Positions 23,324-32,488 are shown, counted from the first letter of the stretch. The stretch is DNA of 34,000 nt from Bacteroidota bacterium (GCA_013289395.1 JABCZY010000012.1:1-34000); one strand, 5' to 3'. The notes: a model not told the origin generated them from the sequence alone. A program made the numbers and translations.

Positions 23324-26083
23324 TTAAATAACCACGTTCACTATTTTATTTGGTACAATTATCATTTTCTTGATAGGGCTATCCTGCAGCCATTTTTTCG
23401 TGGCTTCATTCGCTAATACCTCTTGTTCTATCTGTTCTTTTGTTAGGGTTAATGGCAGTTCTAACATAAAACGTGTTTTGCCATTGAATGATACAGGGTA
23501 TGAGAAAGTATTTTCAACTAAATAAGCTTCGTTAAATGCAGGAAAGCTTGCTTTCAAAATAGAATCTTTATGGCCTGCCTGTTTCCATAACTCCTCGGTA
23601 ATATGAGGTGCAAAAGGAGATAAGGCAATTAGCAAAGGCTCCATTATTTCGCGTTTATTGCATTTTAATTCATTCAACTCGTTCAGGCATATCATAAATG
23701 CACTTACACAGGTATTGAATGAAAGACGTTCAATATCTTCTTTTACTTTTTTCAATGTTTTGTGCAGTACTTTCAATTCTTGGGGGCTTGCTTTTTCTTC
23801 TGATAATGCTAATCCCTTTTCATTGAAGAAGTTTCTCCACAGTTTTTTCAAAAAGCCATGTACGCCACTTATGCCCTGTGTGCTCCATGGTTTACTTAAT
23901 TCAATAGGGCCAAGGAACATTTCATACATACGCAATGTATCAGCACCGAATTGCTCTATTATATCGTCAGGGTTTACAACATTCCACTTTGACTTCGACA
24001 TTTTCTCCACTTCGCTATAGCACATAAAGTCTTCTGAAAATTCGAACTGTGCATCCGCATATTCTGTTCTCCATTTTTTGAATCCTTCAATATCCAATAC
24101 CCCATCTTTCACCAGTGCTATATCAACTCTTGTACTTTGTGGCTTAGGGTCTGATGACACTTTATCTGCAGAAATGAAAATGAATTTTTCGCCTTCTTTT
24201 CTGTAATACGCAAATGATGAAACGCCCTGTATCATCCCCTGGTTCACCAGTTTTTTAGCAGGTTCAACAAATGGCAGATATCCAAAGTCATTCAAAAACT
24301 TGGTCCAGAAACGGAAGTATAATAAATGCCCTGTAGCATGCTCAGCGCCGCCAACGTACAGGTCAATATTCTCCCAATATTTTATCGCATCCTTACTTGC
24401 AAACTCATTTGAATTGTTCGGGTCTTCGTAACGCAAATAGTACCATGAGCTACCTGCCCATCCCGGCATGGTAGTGTATTCATATTCGTACTTACCCTGG
24501 TATTTCCAGTCCTTTGCTCTTGCCAGTGGTGGCTCACCCGTTTCCGTTGGCTGAAATTTATCTACCTCTGGTAATACCAATGGCAGTTCTTTTTCATCCA
24601 AAGGATAAGGCACTCCGTCTTTATAGTAAATAGGAATAGGTTCGCCCCAATAACGCTGGCGGCCAAAAGCAGCATCGCGCAAACGGAAGTTTATTTTCCC
24701 TTTTCCTATTCCACGTTTTTCTATTTCTTCAATTGCTTTTTTTATGGCAGCCTTAACTTCTAATCCATTCAGGAAATCAGAGTTAATGCATTTACCTTCT
24801 TTGCCATCAAAACTTTCTTTGCTAAAGTCCCACCCTGCCGGTGCTTCAATCACTTGAGGAATTGCAAGCCCGAACTGTTTCGCAAAAGCATAGTCGCGTG
24901 TGTCATGCGCCGGTACAGCCATTACAGCTCCTGTGCCATAACCGAGCAATACATATTCACCTATCCAAACCGGTACTTTTTTACCCGAGAAAGGATGAAT
25001 AACATATGCTCCCGTAAATTCTCCTGTCACTTTTTTCTCGGCTTGTCTTTCACGTTCCGATTTATTCTTGGCTGTATTTGCATATGCTTCTACAGCAGCT
25101 TTTCTATCGGCAGTCGTTATTTTTTTTACCAGGTCATGCTCAGGTGCAAGGGTAACAAATGTTACACCAAAAACGGTATCGGGCCTTGTGGTAAATACTT
25201 CAATACTTTCATTGTGCCCGTCTAATTTAAAACGTAATGATGTTCCTTCCGACCTCCCTATCCAGTTACGTTGTGCATCTTTAATGCTTTCAGGCCAGTC
25301 AATTGTATTCAGGTCATTCAATAAACGTTCAGCATAGGCGGTAATGCGCATGCTCCATTGTGGCATCAGTTTACGTTCAACCGGGTAACCACCACGCTCC
25401 GATACACCGTCTTTTACTTCATCATTGGCAAGTACTGTTCCCATTGCAGGGCACCAGTTTACCCATGCTTCGCTCAGGTATGCCAGGCGGAAGTTCATTA
25501 ATACACTTGACTTTTCTGCCTCAGAGAATGTAGCCCATTGCTCTTTGGTAAAAGCTGCAACATCATCATTACCTGCAAAACCTTCTTTTTCAAAACCAGC
25601 TACCAATATAGTAACAGGCTCAGCTTTTTGCTTTTGGTAATTGTAATATGATTTAAAGAGTTGCAGAAATATCCATTGGGTCCATTTGTAATAGGCAGGG
25701 TCGGTAGTGCGTATCTCACGGCTCCAGTCAAATGACAGGGCAATTTTATCGAACTGATCTCTGTAACGTGCAATGTTCTTTTCGGTTGTAACAGCAGGGT
25801 GTTGCCCGGTTTGAATAGCATATTGTTCAGCAGGCAGGCCAAAAGAATCGTAGCCCATTGGGTGCAAAACATTGAACCCTGTAAGTCTTTTGTAACGTGC
25901 GAATATGTCCGATGCTATATATCCTAATGGGTGACCAACATGCAGCCCTGCCCCAGACGGGTAAGGAAACATATCGAGCACATAGTATTTTGGCTTTGCT
26001 GCATTATTATCTACACGATAGGCCTGATCGTCAGCCCATTTTTTGCGCCAGTTGGCTTCTATTTCTCTGAAATTATATTCCAT
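23324..26083 (-). CDS. leuS: Leucine-tRNA ligase
   Basis: 919 residues, longer than E. coli LeuS (860). A class Ia synthetase charging tRNA-Leu. The HIGH motif is GLHVGHPLGY (46-55, His48/His51); KMSKS is at 694-698. The CP1 editing domain lies between (TTRPDTVFGVTF, VMAVPAHDTRDYAFAKQFGL). Part of the extra length is an insertion about 151-195 (KAEPVTILVAGFEKEGFAG and following) before NWCPAMGTVLANDEV, as in other Bacteroidota LeuS. The anticodon-binding and C-terminal domains are complete. It is divergent from radC with overlapping upstream regions. Confidence 0.96.
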   Translation of the reverse strand: MEYNFREIEANWRKKWADDQAYRVDNNAAKPKYYVLDMFPYPSGAGLHVGHPLGYIASDIFARYKRLTGFNVLHPMGYDSFGLPAEQYAIQTGQHPAVTTEKNIARYRDQFDKIALSFDWSREIRTTDPAYYKWTQWIFLQLFKSYYNYQKQKAEPVTILVAGFEKEGFAGNDDVAAFTKEQWATFSEAEKSSVLMNFRLAYLSEAWVNWCPAMGTVLANDEVKDGVSERGGYPVERKLMPQWSMRITAYAERLLNDLNTIDWPESIKDAQRNWIGRSEGTSLRFKLDGHNESIEVFTTRPDTVFGVTFVTLAPEHDLVKKITTADRKAAVEAYANTAKNKSERERQAEKKVTGEFTGAYVIHPFSGKKVPVWIGEYVLLGYGTGAVMAVPAHDTRDYAFAKQFGLAIPQVIEAPAGWDFSKESFDGKEGKCINSDFLNGLEVKAAIKKAIEEIEKRGIGKGKINFRLRDAAFGRQRYWGEPIPIYYKDGVPYPLDEKELPLVLPEVDKFQPTETGEPPLARAKDWKYQGKYEYEYTTMPGWAGSSWYYLRYEDPNNSNEFASKDAIKYWENIDLYVGGAEHATGHLLYFRFWTKFLNDFGYLPFVEPAKKLVNQGMIQGVSSFAYYRKEGEKFIFISADKVSSDPKPQSTRVDIALVKDGVLDIEGFKKWRTEYADAQFEFSEDFMCYSEVEKMSKSKWNVVNPDDIIEQFGADTLRMYEMFLGPIELSKPWSTQGISGVHGFLKKLWRNFFNEKGLALSEEKASPQELKVLHKTLKKVKEDIERLSFNTCVSAFMICLNELNELKCNKREIMEPLLIALSPFAPHITEELWKQAGHKDSILKASFPAFNEAYLVENTFSYPVSFNGKTRFMLELPLTLTKEQIEQEVLANEATKKWLQDSPIKKMIIVPNKIVNVVI

Positions 26084-26108
26084 AATCGTACTACACTTGT
26101 AAGGCTTG

Positions 26109-26116
26109 CGAATTTA
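26109..26116 (-). promoter_or_regulatory. Promoter -7-like box TAAATTCG for leuS
   Basis: Minus-strand TAnnTTcG variant 25 bases before the leuS ATG, the same variant class as at 9676. Confidence 0.35.
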
Positions 26117-26159
26117 GGGAAAAAGTGCGAGCCGTTACCAATAAATACGATGGGAATAT

Positions 26160-26167
26160 TATCTTTG
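26160..26167 (+). promoter_or_regulatory. Promoter -7 box TATCTTTG, five bases before radC
   Basis: TATCTTTG, CTTTA, then the ATG at 26173. It supports this start over the ATG at 26125 and predicts a leaderless or nearly leaderless mRNA. Confidence 0.55.
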
Positions 26168-26172
26168 CTTTA

Positions 26173-26874
26173 ATGGATACCGCCGAATACAAAGAAGTTT
26201 CCGGAATACGTAGCTGGGCCGAAGAAGATCGCCCGCGTGAAAAGCTTTTGCAGAAGGGCTCTCATGTGCTTTCAGATGCTGAACTTATTGCCATATTAAT
26301 AGGCTCGGGTGTGCCGGGCGAATCGGCTGTGGATGTATCAAAAACCATACTGAAAAGCGTTGATAATAACCTGAATGAATTGGGTAAATTGACAGTTCAT
26401 GACCTGAAGAAATTTAAGGGAATAGGGGAGGCGAAAGCCATAACTATTGTTGCAGCGCTTGAACTGGCAAAGAGAAGAAGAGTGTCGGAAGTAAAGCAGA
26501 AAGAAAAGATAAACGGAAGCAAGGATGTGTACGAATATTTTCACCATTTAGCTGACTTACGTAATGAGGAATTCTGGGTGATGTATTTGAACCGTGCCAA
26601 TAAAATTATTACAGGTCAAAAGATAAGCCAGGGTGGTATTACAGGTACAGTTGCTGATACCCGATTGATATTTAAAGCGGCGCTCGATAAATTTGCCTGC
26701 AGTATTGTACTATGCCATAATCACCCATCAGGTAACCTGGCACCAAGTAATGAAGATAAAACATTGACACAAAAAATAAAACAGGCAGGCGCTTTGTTAG
26801 ATATTAGTGTGTTAGATCACATAATAGTTTCTGATAATGGTTACTTTAGCTTTGCAGACGAGGGACTTTTATAA
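26173..26874 (+). CDS. radC: RadC-family JAB/MPN domain protein
   Basis: 233 residues from ATG 26173 (an upstream in-frame ATG at 26125 adds 16 residues with no family match). N-terminal UPF0758 part: IRSWAEEDRPREKLLQKG, LSDAELIAILIGSG; helix-hairpin-helix LKKFKGIGEAKAITI (~79-93); C-terminal JAMM metal site with CHNHPSGNLAPSNED, the H-x-H-P-S-G-x(4)-S-x-x-D motif, complete. Despite the name, its role in DNA repair is not established; a metal-dependent hydrolase fold is certain. It is followed by wecB after eight bases. Confidence 0.93.
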   Translation: MDTAEYKEVSGIRSWAEEDRPREKLLQKGSHVLSDAELIAILIGSGVPGESAVDVSKTILKSVDNNLNELGKLTVHDLKKFKGIGEAKAITIVAALELAKRRRVSEVKQKEKINGSKDVYEYFHHLADLRNEEFWVMYLNRANKIITGQKISQGGITGTVADTRLIFKAALDKFACSIVLCHNHPSGNLAPSNEDKTLTQKIKQAGALLDISVLDHIIVSDNGYFSFADEGLL

Positions 26875-26882
26875 AGCATTCT

Positions 26883-28028
26883 ATGATCAAAATATTGACC
26901 GTTATTGGTGCAAGACCGCAGATAATTAAATCTGCTGCATTGAGCCGCGCCATACGGACTCACTTTGCCAAGGATATTAAGGAGCTTATTCTGCACACCG
27001 GGCAGCACTACGACGAAAATATGTCGGAAGTGTTTTTTAAGGAAATGGGAATACCTGCACCCGATTATAATTTGAATGTGGGCTCTGGCTCACATGGCAA
27101 GCAAACGGCCGCCATGTTAGATGGAATTGAAGAAATATTATTGAAAGAAAAACCGCACTGTTTGGTTGTATATGGTGATACAAATTCAACACTTGCCGCT
27201 GCAGTTGCTGCAGTTAAAATTCATATACCGGTCGTTCATATAGAAGCTGGCCTGCGTTCATTTAATAAGGCAATGCCCGAAGAAGTTAACCGTATTGCAT
27301 GCGACCATTGTTCCACATTATTGTTCAGCCCTACAAATACAGGATACAATAACTTGATCAAGGAGAATTTCAATCCCAATAATAAGCCACCATTTACAGC
27401 TGATAAGCCTGGTATTTACCATTGCGGAGATGTGATGTATGACAATACTTTGTTCTTTGCTGAAGTGGCCGATAAGAACACAAAAATTATTGATGGACTG
27501 GGGTTGAAAGGCAAACAATTTATTCTACTCACCATACATCGTAACAATAATACCGACGACCCTGAAAGGCTTAACAGTATACTCGGTTCGTTGAATCAAA
27601 TAAGTATAGATAATAAAATAGATATCGTGTTTCCCGCGCACCCACGTACATCGAAAATGTTGGAGCAGGGGCACGGAAAGAATATTTTGAACACGCTTAA
27701 AACGAATAAACAGTTCCATATTGTTCCTCCGGCATCGTTTCTTGAAATGCTGACCTTGGAGAAAAACTGTTCAATGGTTTTTACCGATTCAGGTGGGGTA
27801 CAGAAAGAGGCCTTCTTTTTGCATAAGCCATGTGTTGTGTTACGTGCAGAAACCGAATGGACCGAATTGGTTGAATGCGGCAACTCTATTTTAGTGGAAG
27901 CCAGCGAGATACGAATTAAAAAGGCATATTTGCAATTGAAAGAAAAGAGAGATTTTGCATATCCGCCAATTTTTGGAGATGGTAGAGCAGCAGAGTTTAT
28001 ATGTAAAGAGATTTTGAGCAATTTTTAA
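26883..28028 (+). CDS. wecB: UDP-N-acetylglucosamine 2-epimerase (non-hydrolysing)
   Basis: 381 residues. It interconverts UDP-GlcNAc and UDP-ManNAc, the entry to ManNAc-containing surface polysaccharides. GT-B fold with family motifs: IGARPQIIKSAAL (8-20), HTGQHYDENMS (38-48), VVYGDTNSTLA (95-105), HIEAGLRSF (119-127), PEEVNRIACDH (132-142), LLTIHRNNN, and the C-terminal nucleotide-binding TDSGGVQKEAFF. These key acids and His are all present. One base separates it from the deacetylase gene, so the two are co-translated. Confidence 0.92.
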   Translation: MIKILTVIGARPQIIKSAALSRAIRTHFAKDIKELILHTGQHYDENMSEVFFKEMGIPAPDYNLNVGSGSHGKQTAAMLDGIEEILLKEKPHCLVVYGDTNSTLAAAVAAVKIHIPVVHIEAGLRSFNKAMPEEVNRIACDHCSTLLFSPTNTGYNNLIKENFNPNNKPPFTADKPGIYHCGDVMYDNTLFFAEVADKNTKIIDGLGLKGKQFILLTIHRNNNTDDPERLNSILGSLNQISIDNKIDIVFPAHPRTSKMLEQGHGKNILNTLKTNKQFHIVPPASFLEMLTLEKNCSMVFTDSGGVQKEAFFLHKPCVVLRAETEWTELVECGNSILVEASEIRIKKAYLQLKEKRDFAYPPIFGDGRAAEFICKEILSNF

Positions 28029-28029
28029 T

Positions 28030-29340
28030 ATGGCAGTGGAATTACTTATTTATAGTCCTGTACTTACTCCCCGAATTAATTACACTTTTTCGCTGTTCTT
28101 TGAAGCGCTGATAGGTACACCTTATAAGTTAACTGCTGATGTTTCGGAATATAAAAACTACAATGGGCCAAAGCTGAACTATTCCGGGCAAGTTATAGAG
28201 CAGAATGAGATTTTTATTCATGCTTCCGGTTTGCTTTCTGAAACAGGAGTTCATCCTCAAAATATTACGGTAGCCGAATGGGAAGGTGTGAAAATATTTT
28301 TTCAAACCAGTGGTGGCTCTATACCATTTGATGTGTTTGCGGCATCATTTTATTTGGTGAGCCGATATGAAGAATATTTGCCTTTTACTGCGGATAAGCA
28401 TGGGCGTTATTCACATACAGAAAGCCTGGCCTTTAAGAATAAATTTTTAGATGAACCGCTTGTAAACTATTGGGCAGAAAAACTGAAAGCTATTTTAAGC
28501 AATAGATATGTGGATATAGCTTTCAAAGAGAACGCATACACTTTCGTTCCGACAGTTGATGTTGACATAGCATTTGCACATAAGGGCAGAGGGTTTTTCC
28601 TTACAATTGCTTCTTACTTTAAGGCTTTATCGAAGTTTGATATTCCATTGGGGTTTAGAAAGACAATGACCTTGCTTGGAATAAGAGAAGATGAATACGA
28701 CACATTTGTATATATGCATGATGTTTTCAGGGGGAATAATGTAAGCCCTATTTATTTTGTACTTGCAGGCAAACGTGGTGAGTTCGATAAAAATATTCCA
28801 GTAAGTGGTAACGCTTTTAAAGAATTGGTAGAAGAGTTGAGTTTTAGAGGGAGCATGGGTATTCACCCTTCATACGATTCTAACAATGACAGGCATATAG
28901 TAAAACAGGAAATAGAAGCTGTGGAAAAACCTACAAGAGGAAGGCTTACCAAATCGCGCCAGCATTTTTTAAAAATGACATTGCCTGATACATACGAGTG
29001 TCTTGCCGCACTTAAAATTACCGACGACTACACTATGCTCTATCCAAGTATTAATGGGTTCAGAGCAAGTATCTGTTCTCCGTTCTATTTTTACGACTTG
29101 AAGACCGAAGTGGAATTACCTGTAAGGATTCACCCCGGTGTATTAATGGATGGTACCTTGAAAGATCACGAAAAACTATCTCCTGCCGAAGCAAATAAAA
29201 TTATAAGGGAGCTTATTATGAAAGTAAAAAAGTGTAAGGGTGAATTTATTCCTGTTCTGCATAATCATAACCTTAGCGAACAAGGCGATTGGAAAGGATG
29301 GAGAGAGGTGTTTGAGAAAATGGTTGCTATTGCGGTATAA
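28030..29340 (+). CDS. Polysaccharide-deacetylase-family protein
   Basis: 436 residues. No signal peptide, so probably cytoplasmic. The N-terminal ~150 residues resemble the extra domain (DUF7033 type) found before the deacetylase core in Bacteroidota. The NodB-like core has VPTVDVDIAFAHKG (about 173-186, Asp pair plus His) and a HPSY motif in GSMGIHPSY, with ELPVRIHPGVLMDG and FIPVLHNHNLSEQ near the end. N-deacetylation of an amino-sugar intermediate is the family inference. The gene lies one base after wecB and one base before the convergent formyltransferase end, so a deacetylate-then-formylate pathway is possible. Confidence 0.78.
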   Translation: MAVELLIYSPVLTPRINYTFSLFFEALIGTPYKLTADVSEYKNYNGPKLNYSGQVIEQNEIFIHASGLLSETGVHPQNITVAEWEGVKIFFQTSGGSIPFDVFAASFYLVSRYEEYLPFTADKHGRYSHTESLAFKNKFLDEPLVNYWAEKLKAILSNRYVDIAFKENAYTFVPTVDVDIAFAHKGRGFFLTIASYFKALSKFDIPLGFRKTMTLLGIREDEYDTFVYMHDVFRGNNVSPIYFVLAGKRGEFDKNIPVSGNAFKELVEELSFRGSMGIHPSYDSNNDRHIVKQEIEAVEKPTRGRLTKSRQHFLKMTLPDTYECLAALKITDDYTMLYPSINGFRASICSPFYFYDLKTEVELPVRIHPGVLMDGTLKDHEKLSPAEANKIIRELIMKVKKCKGEFIPVLHNHNLSEQGDWKGWREVFEKMVAIAV

Positions 29341-29341
29341 A

Positions 29342-30109
29342 TTACCTGCCTGTTAATTTCTTAGCCAGGTATTCTTTTAAAATAGGGTGCATTACATAAT
29401 ACTGATCTAGTGGCTTGCCACTTATTTCTTGTTTAACAAAGCTCAACTTCTTATCTAAATACCCCGTTACCGCTTTGCCCATTAGCTCATTACTTTTAAA
29501 GAAGCTAAACTGACGGTATTCTGTAATAGTTTGAAGTTTTGGCGTTTCAATCTTCTCCTGCAACAGAATATCGCCTTCATCAATTCCTTTTGATATCCGG
29601 TGAATTGTTCCATACATATCCTGGTTCTCCCAAAGTGCCCATTCAACATTATTCATACCCCGATAGGCAGGTAGTTTTGATGCATGAACATTTAAGAAAA
29701 TGGCATTGGAAAGACTCAGTACTGACCCATTCAGCTTGCCGCTATTGCAGGCTATAATTGCATAGCCCATACCTTTTATTAATGCGATAGTAGAAGCAGA
29801 ATTAATTCCATTTGCCGGAATGATCTTTGCCGAGGAAAGAAAATTATCTACTTCTTTTTCTGCTTCGGTACTAAGACTGTAACTTGGGACTGAGGCAGCA
29901 TTGCTGCTGCGGGATAAAATATAGGAAAGGCTTTTAAGCTTGTATTGTTTAAGAACTTTTTTAATGAAACCAGATGCTTTTGAAAAACGATACCTGCCAC
30001 TGTAATGCAGAATAATAAAATCTGGTTTAATACCTTGTTGAAGCATGGAGTAGAGCTGCTCCCTGAAGTCTTTATTAGAAAGGCTATGTGTAGTTAATCC
30101 GGTCTTCAT
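29342..30109 (-). CDS. Formyltransferase-family protein (amino-sugar N-formyltransferase candidate)
   Basis: 255 residues. The formyltransferase core is visible in the second half: Asn122 in IIACNSGK, His142 in FLNVHASKLPAYRGMNNVEW and Asp177 in GIDEGDILLQ, matching the Asn-His-Asp triad of 10-formyl-THF enzymes (Fmt, PurN, sugar N-formyltransferases). It lacks the C-terminal domain of methionyl-tRNA formyltransferase, and PurN is shorter at the start, so a sugar-amine formyltransferase is the best fit given the glycan neighbours. Its ATG overlaps the stop of the upstream toroid gene (ATGA, 30106-30109), so they are coupled. Confidence 0.78.
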   Translation of the reverse strand: MKTGLTTHSLSNKDFREQLYSMLQQGIKPDFIILHYSGRYRFSKASGFIKKVLKQYKLKSLSYILSRSSNAASVPSYSLSTEAEKEVDNFLSSAKIIPANGINSASTIALIKGMGYAIIACNSGKLNGSVLSLSNAIFLNVHASKLPAYRGMNNVEWALWENQDMYGTIHRISKGIDEGDILLQEKIETPKLQTITEYRQFSFFKSNELMGKAVTGYLDKKLSFVKQEISGKPLDQYYVMHPILKEYLAKKLTGR

Positions 30110-31356
30110 TTAGTACTACTTAGTGTTACGGCTTCCTGCAAACATTCTTTTTCCAGTAACAGTGAATCAGCAAAATATTTGGTAGCCCAGTTAGGGAAAT
30201 TAAATGCCTCGTATCTTCCCCACAAGGGATAAGAACCCGGTATAGCTCCTTTTGTATTAGCCGATTCATTTACCTGCCTGTCCTGAATAAAAATGAGCTG
30301 ATCATTCATTTTCATGGCTGCATTCAGGTACTGGGTATTCTTAGTCAGCTTGTATAGTTCTAGCCAGATAATGGCTGTTTGTGCACAGCCTGTGCATATT
30401 ATATCCTGAGATCCTTTCCAGTTTCTATCAAACCTACCGTTTAAATATTTATGCTTGCTGAACAACTCAAATAATTTATCCGCACTTTTTATGGCTGCAT
30501 CTAAAATCTTTTTGTCATTCAATAGTAATCCTGATTCTAATAACCCGTCAATTGTATATGCAATGGTATGCAATATGGGTCTGTTGTTGTGCTTAATAGT
30601 ATTATCACAATCTTCAAACCAGCCATTCTCTAATTGTTTTTTGTCAATTATCCAGTTCAGGTTATTTATTGCTTTTTGTTTGTACAATTCATTCTTAGTT
30701 ATCTCATATACTTGCAAAAGAGGGGCATCTACATAGCTGTCGTATACCCTTGGTACGCCCATAAAAGCAGACTTTTTCCAGCATCCGTCATTTTCCTGAA
30801 TAGAGCATAACCAATCACATGCTTTAACTGCTGAGTCAAGGTACTTTTTGTCATTCGTTTGCTTATAAAGGCCCACCATACCACGTATTATCTGCCCCGT
30901 ATTGAATACAACCTCGGCACGGTTGTCGGCCATATATTCCCCCTGCCATCCGCCACTTGGTTTTTGAATGGTGATCAGCCAATCGCCACACCTTATTGCA
31001 TTTGTCAGTATGTCATTCTGTTGTACTTCTTTATTATAATGCAAAAGGGTAGGGATAATGTACCCTGAGGTTTCAGGGTATGAAGTGGTCCAGCCGGTTA
31101 TAATACGATACGAACCAAATCCGCCATCACCCATCGAGACCTGCGAATGAAGCAGCCAGTTAATGGCTTTGGTTAAGGCTTCACTCCGTTCGGTTTCATT
31201 GTAAATTTTGTCTGACCAGGGGTTTATGGTCTGGTTGTTAATTACCTTTTGCCCTAATGAATACCGAAAAAAATCGCGCAGTACAATATTCCTCTCTCGT
31301 TTAAATAGCAGAGAGACACTAAAATTGCGGGCGTATCGTAAAAGGCCTTTAAGCAT
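30106..31356 (-). CDS. Alpha/alpha-toroid protein, possible glycan-active enzyme
   Basis: 416 residues, no signal peptide. It consists of helical-hairpin repeats carrying a W-[LI]-x(3)-Q-x(3)-GGW-like signature: NWLLHSQVSMGDGGFG (66-81), DWLITIQKPSGGWQG (125-139), DWLCSIQENDGCWKK (181-195), NWIIDKKQLENGWFED (about 243-258). The spacing is about 56-63 residues, as in (alpha/alpha)6 toroids such as polysaccharide lyases, unsaturated glucuronyl hydrolases and terpene cyclases. No catalytic motif of a named family is recognised. Coupling to a formyltransferase and the nearby epimerase suggest a role in surface-glycan synthesis or modification. The promoter box TAGCTTTG is at 31372-31379. Confidence 0.65.
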   Translation of the reverse strand: MLKGLLRYARNFSVSLLFKRERNIVLRDFFRYSLGQKVINNQTINPWSDKIYNETERSEALTKAINWLLHSQVSMGDGGFGSYRIITGWTTSYPETSGYIIPTLLHYNKEVQQNDILTNAIRCGDWLITIQKPSGGWQGEYMADNRAEVVFNTGQIIRGMVGLYKQTNDKKYLDSAVKACDWLCSIQENDGCWKKSAFMGVPRVYDSYVDAPLLQVYEITKNELYKQKAINNLNWIIDKKQLENGWFEDCDNTIKHNNRPILHTIAYTIDGLLESGLLLNDKKILDAAIKSADKLFELFSKHKYLNGRFDRNWKGSQDIICTGCAQTAIIWLELYKLTKNTQYLNAAMKMNDQLIFIQDRQVNESANTKGAIPGSYPLWGRYEAFNFPNWATKYFADSLLLEKECLQEAVTLSSTK

Positions 31357-31371
31357 ACAAGTGTTTCAGTA

Positions 31372-31379
31372 CAAAGCTA
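31372..31379 (-). promoter_or_regulatory. Promoter -7 box TAGCTTTG
   Basis: Minus-strand TAnnTTTG match 15 bases before the ATG at 31356. A 12-bp palindrome AGAATTAATTCT (31382-31393) lies just upstream. Confidence 0.5.
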
Positions 31380-31381
31380 AG

Positions 31382-31393
31382 AGAATTAATTCT
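31382..31393. promoter_or_regulatory. 12-bp palindrome in divergent promoter region
   Basis: AGAATTAATTCT is a perfect palindrome between two divergent promoters; a candidate shared operator. Confidence 0.25.
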
Positions 31394-31432
31394 TCACTTC
31401 TCCGTTAAAGTCTGTAGCAAGCCGAATGAATA

Positions 31433-31440
31433 TATATTTG
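31433..31440 (+). promoter_or_regulatory. Promoter -7 box TATATTTG, five bases before a GTG start
   Basis: TATATTTG, CAATT, then the GTG at 31446. This geometry is the same as at recN, radC and the 3445 gene. Confidence 0.55.
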
Positions 31441-31445
31441 CAATT

Positions 31446-32387
31446 GTGATAAAGTACCTGTCATATAACGATATTGATAAAGCAAAATGGGATTCCTGCA
31501 TACGGAACTCTGTTAATGGGCTTATATATGCTTATTCATGGTATTTGGATATTGCATGCAATAAATGGGATGGCTTGGTTGAAGATGATTACAAAAGTGT
31601 AATGCCTTTACCACGCGGCGAAAAGTATGGCTTTATATATACATACCAGCCTACGTTTACGCAGCAACATGGTGTGTTCTCAACTGCAAAAATTACAAAT
31701 GCCAAGGTTGAGGAGTTTTTAAAAATGATCCCTGCCAAATACAAGTATGTTGAAATTAGTCTCAATACATTTAACAGGGCAAAGGATGATTCATTTGAAA
31801 CCAGCGAAGGAGTTACGCACCTGCTCGATCTTATTTCTTCTTATACAACTTTACAGTCAAATTATTCTACACAGGCAAAAAGGAATTTAAAGAAAGCTCT
31901 GGCAAGTTCGCTTACAATTGCTAAAAACATTCCACCGAAAAAAGTCATCGACCTGTTTCGGGCCAACAGGGGTAAGAATTATGAGATAACAGGCGCCCAG
32001 TATACTATGCTGAATGCACTTATGCAGACATGCATAAAAAAAGGATTGGGCCAATGCTGGGGCGTGTATACAAAAGAAAAAGAGCTTTGCGCCGGCGCAT
32101 TTTTAGTTGAAAGCAACCGCCGTGTTATATTCCTGTTTTCGGGCACCAACAAAACTGCATTTGAAACACAGGCCATGACATTTCTCATCAACAGATACAT
32201 TGAGGAGAATGCACAACAAAATCTGATATTCGATTTTGAAGGCTCCACAGACCCTGATGTAGCAAGGTTTTATAAAGGATTCGGCTCCAAGGAAGTTCAT
32301 TTTATCAAGATACGGAAGAATAATTTGCCCGGTCCCGTAAAATGGCTTAAAGAATTGCAGGTGAAGAAAAAGGCATCTGCAAAGTAG
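31446..32387 (+). CDS. FemAB/GNAT-like transferase
   Basis: 313 residues with a GTG start, the first possible in this frame that fits the promoter. The sequence has the double-GNAT look of FemAB-like proteins: an N-terminal half with WDSCIRNSVNGLIYAYSWYL and MPLPRGEKYGFIYTYQPTFT, and a C-terminal half with RRVIFLFSGTNKTAFETQAM followed by LIFDFEGSTDPDVARFYKGF. The latter resembles the family end (a D-F-x-G-S-x-x-x-x-x-x-F-Y-K-x-F motif). FemAB-like enzymes transfer amino acids or acyl groups to peptidoglycan or glycolipids; the substrate is unknown here. Divergent from the toroid-formyltransferase pair. Confidence 0.72.
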   Translation: MIKYLSYNDIDKAKWDSCIRNSVNGLIYAYSWYLDIACNKWDGLVEDDYKSVMPLPRGEKYGFIYTYQPTFTQQHGVFSTAKITNAKVEEFLKMIPAKYKYVEISLNTFNRAKDDSFETSEGVTHLLDLISSYTTLQSNYSTQAKRNLKKALASSLTIAKNIPPKKVIDLFRANRGKNYEITGAQYTMLNALMQTCIKKGLGQCWGVYTKEKELCAGAFLVESNRRVIFLFSGTNKTAFETQAMTFLINRYIEENAQQNLIFDFEGSTDPDVARFYKGFGSKEVHFIKIRKNNLPGPVKWLKELQVKKKASAK

Positions 32388-32488
32388 AATGCAAGGCAGC
32401 AGAATACGCCAAATTCTGTTTTCATTCCGACGAAATATACTAGATGTACTTACTAATTAGATAATTATAATTTCAGTGATAAAATTAG

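Noticed and set aside
27596..28021. 141-residue antisense frame inside wecB
   Set aside because: A shadow frame of a conserved gene, with no domain match and no promoter or ribosome site.
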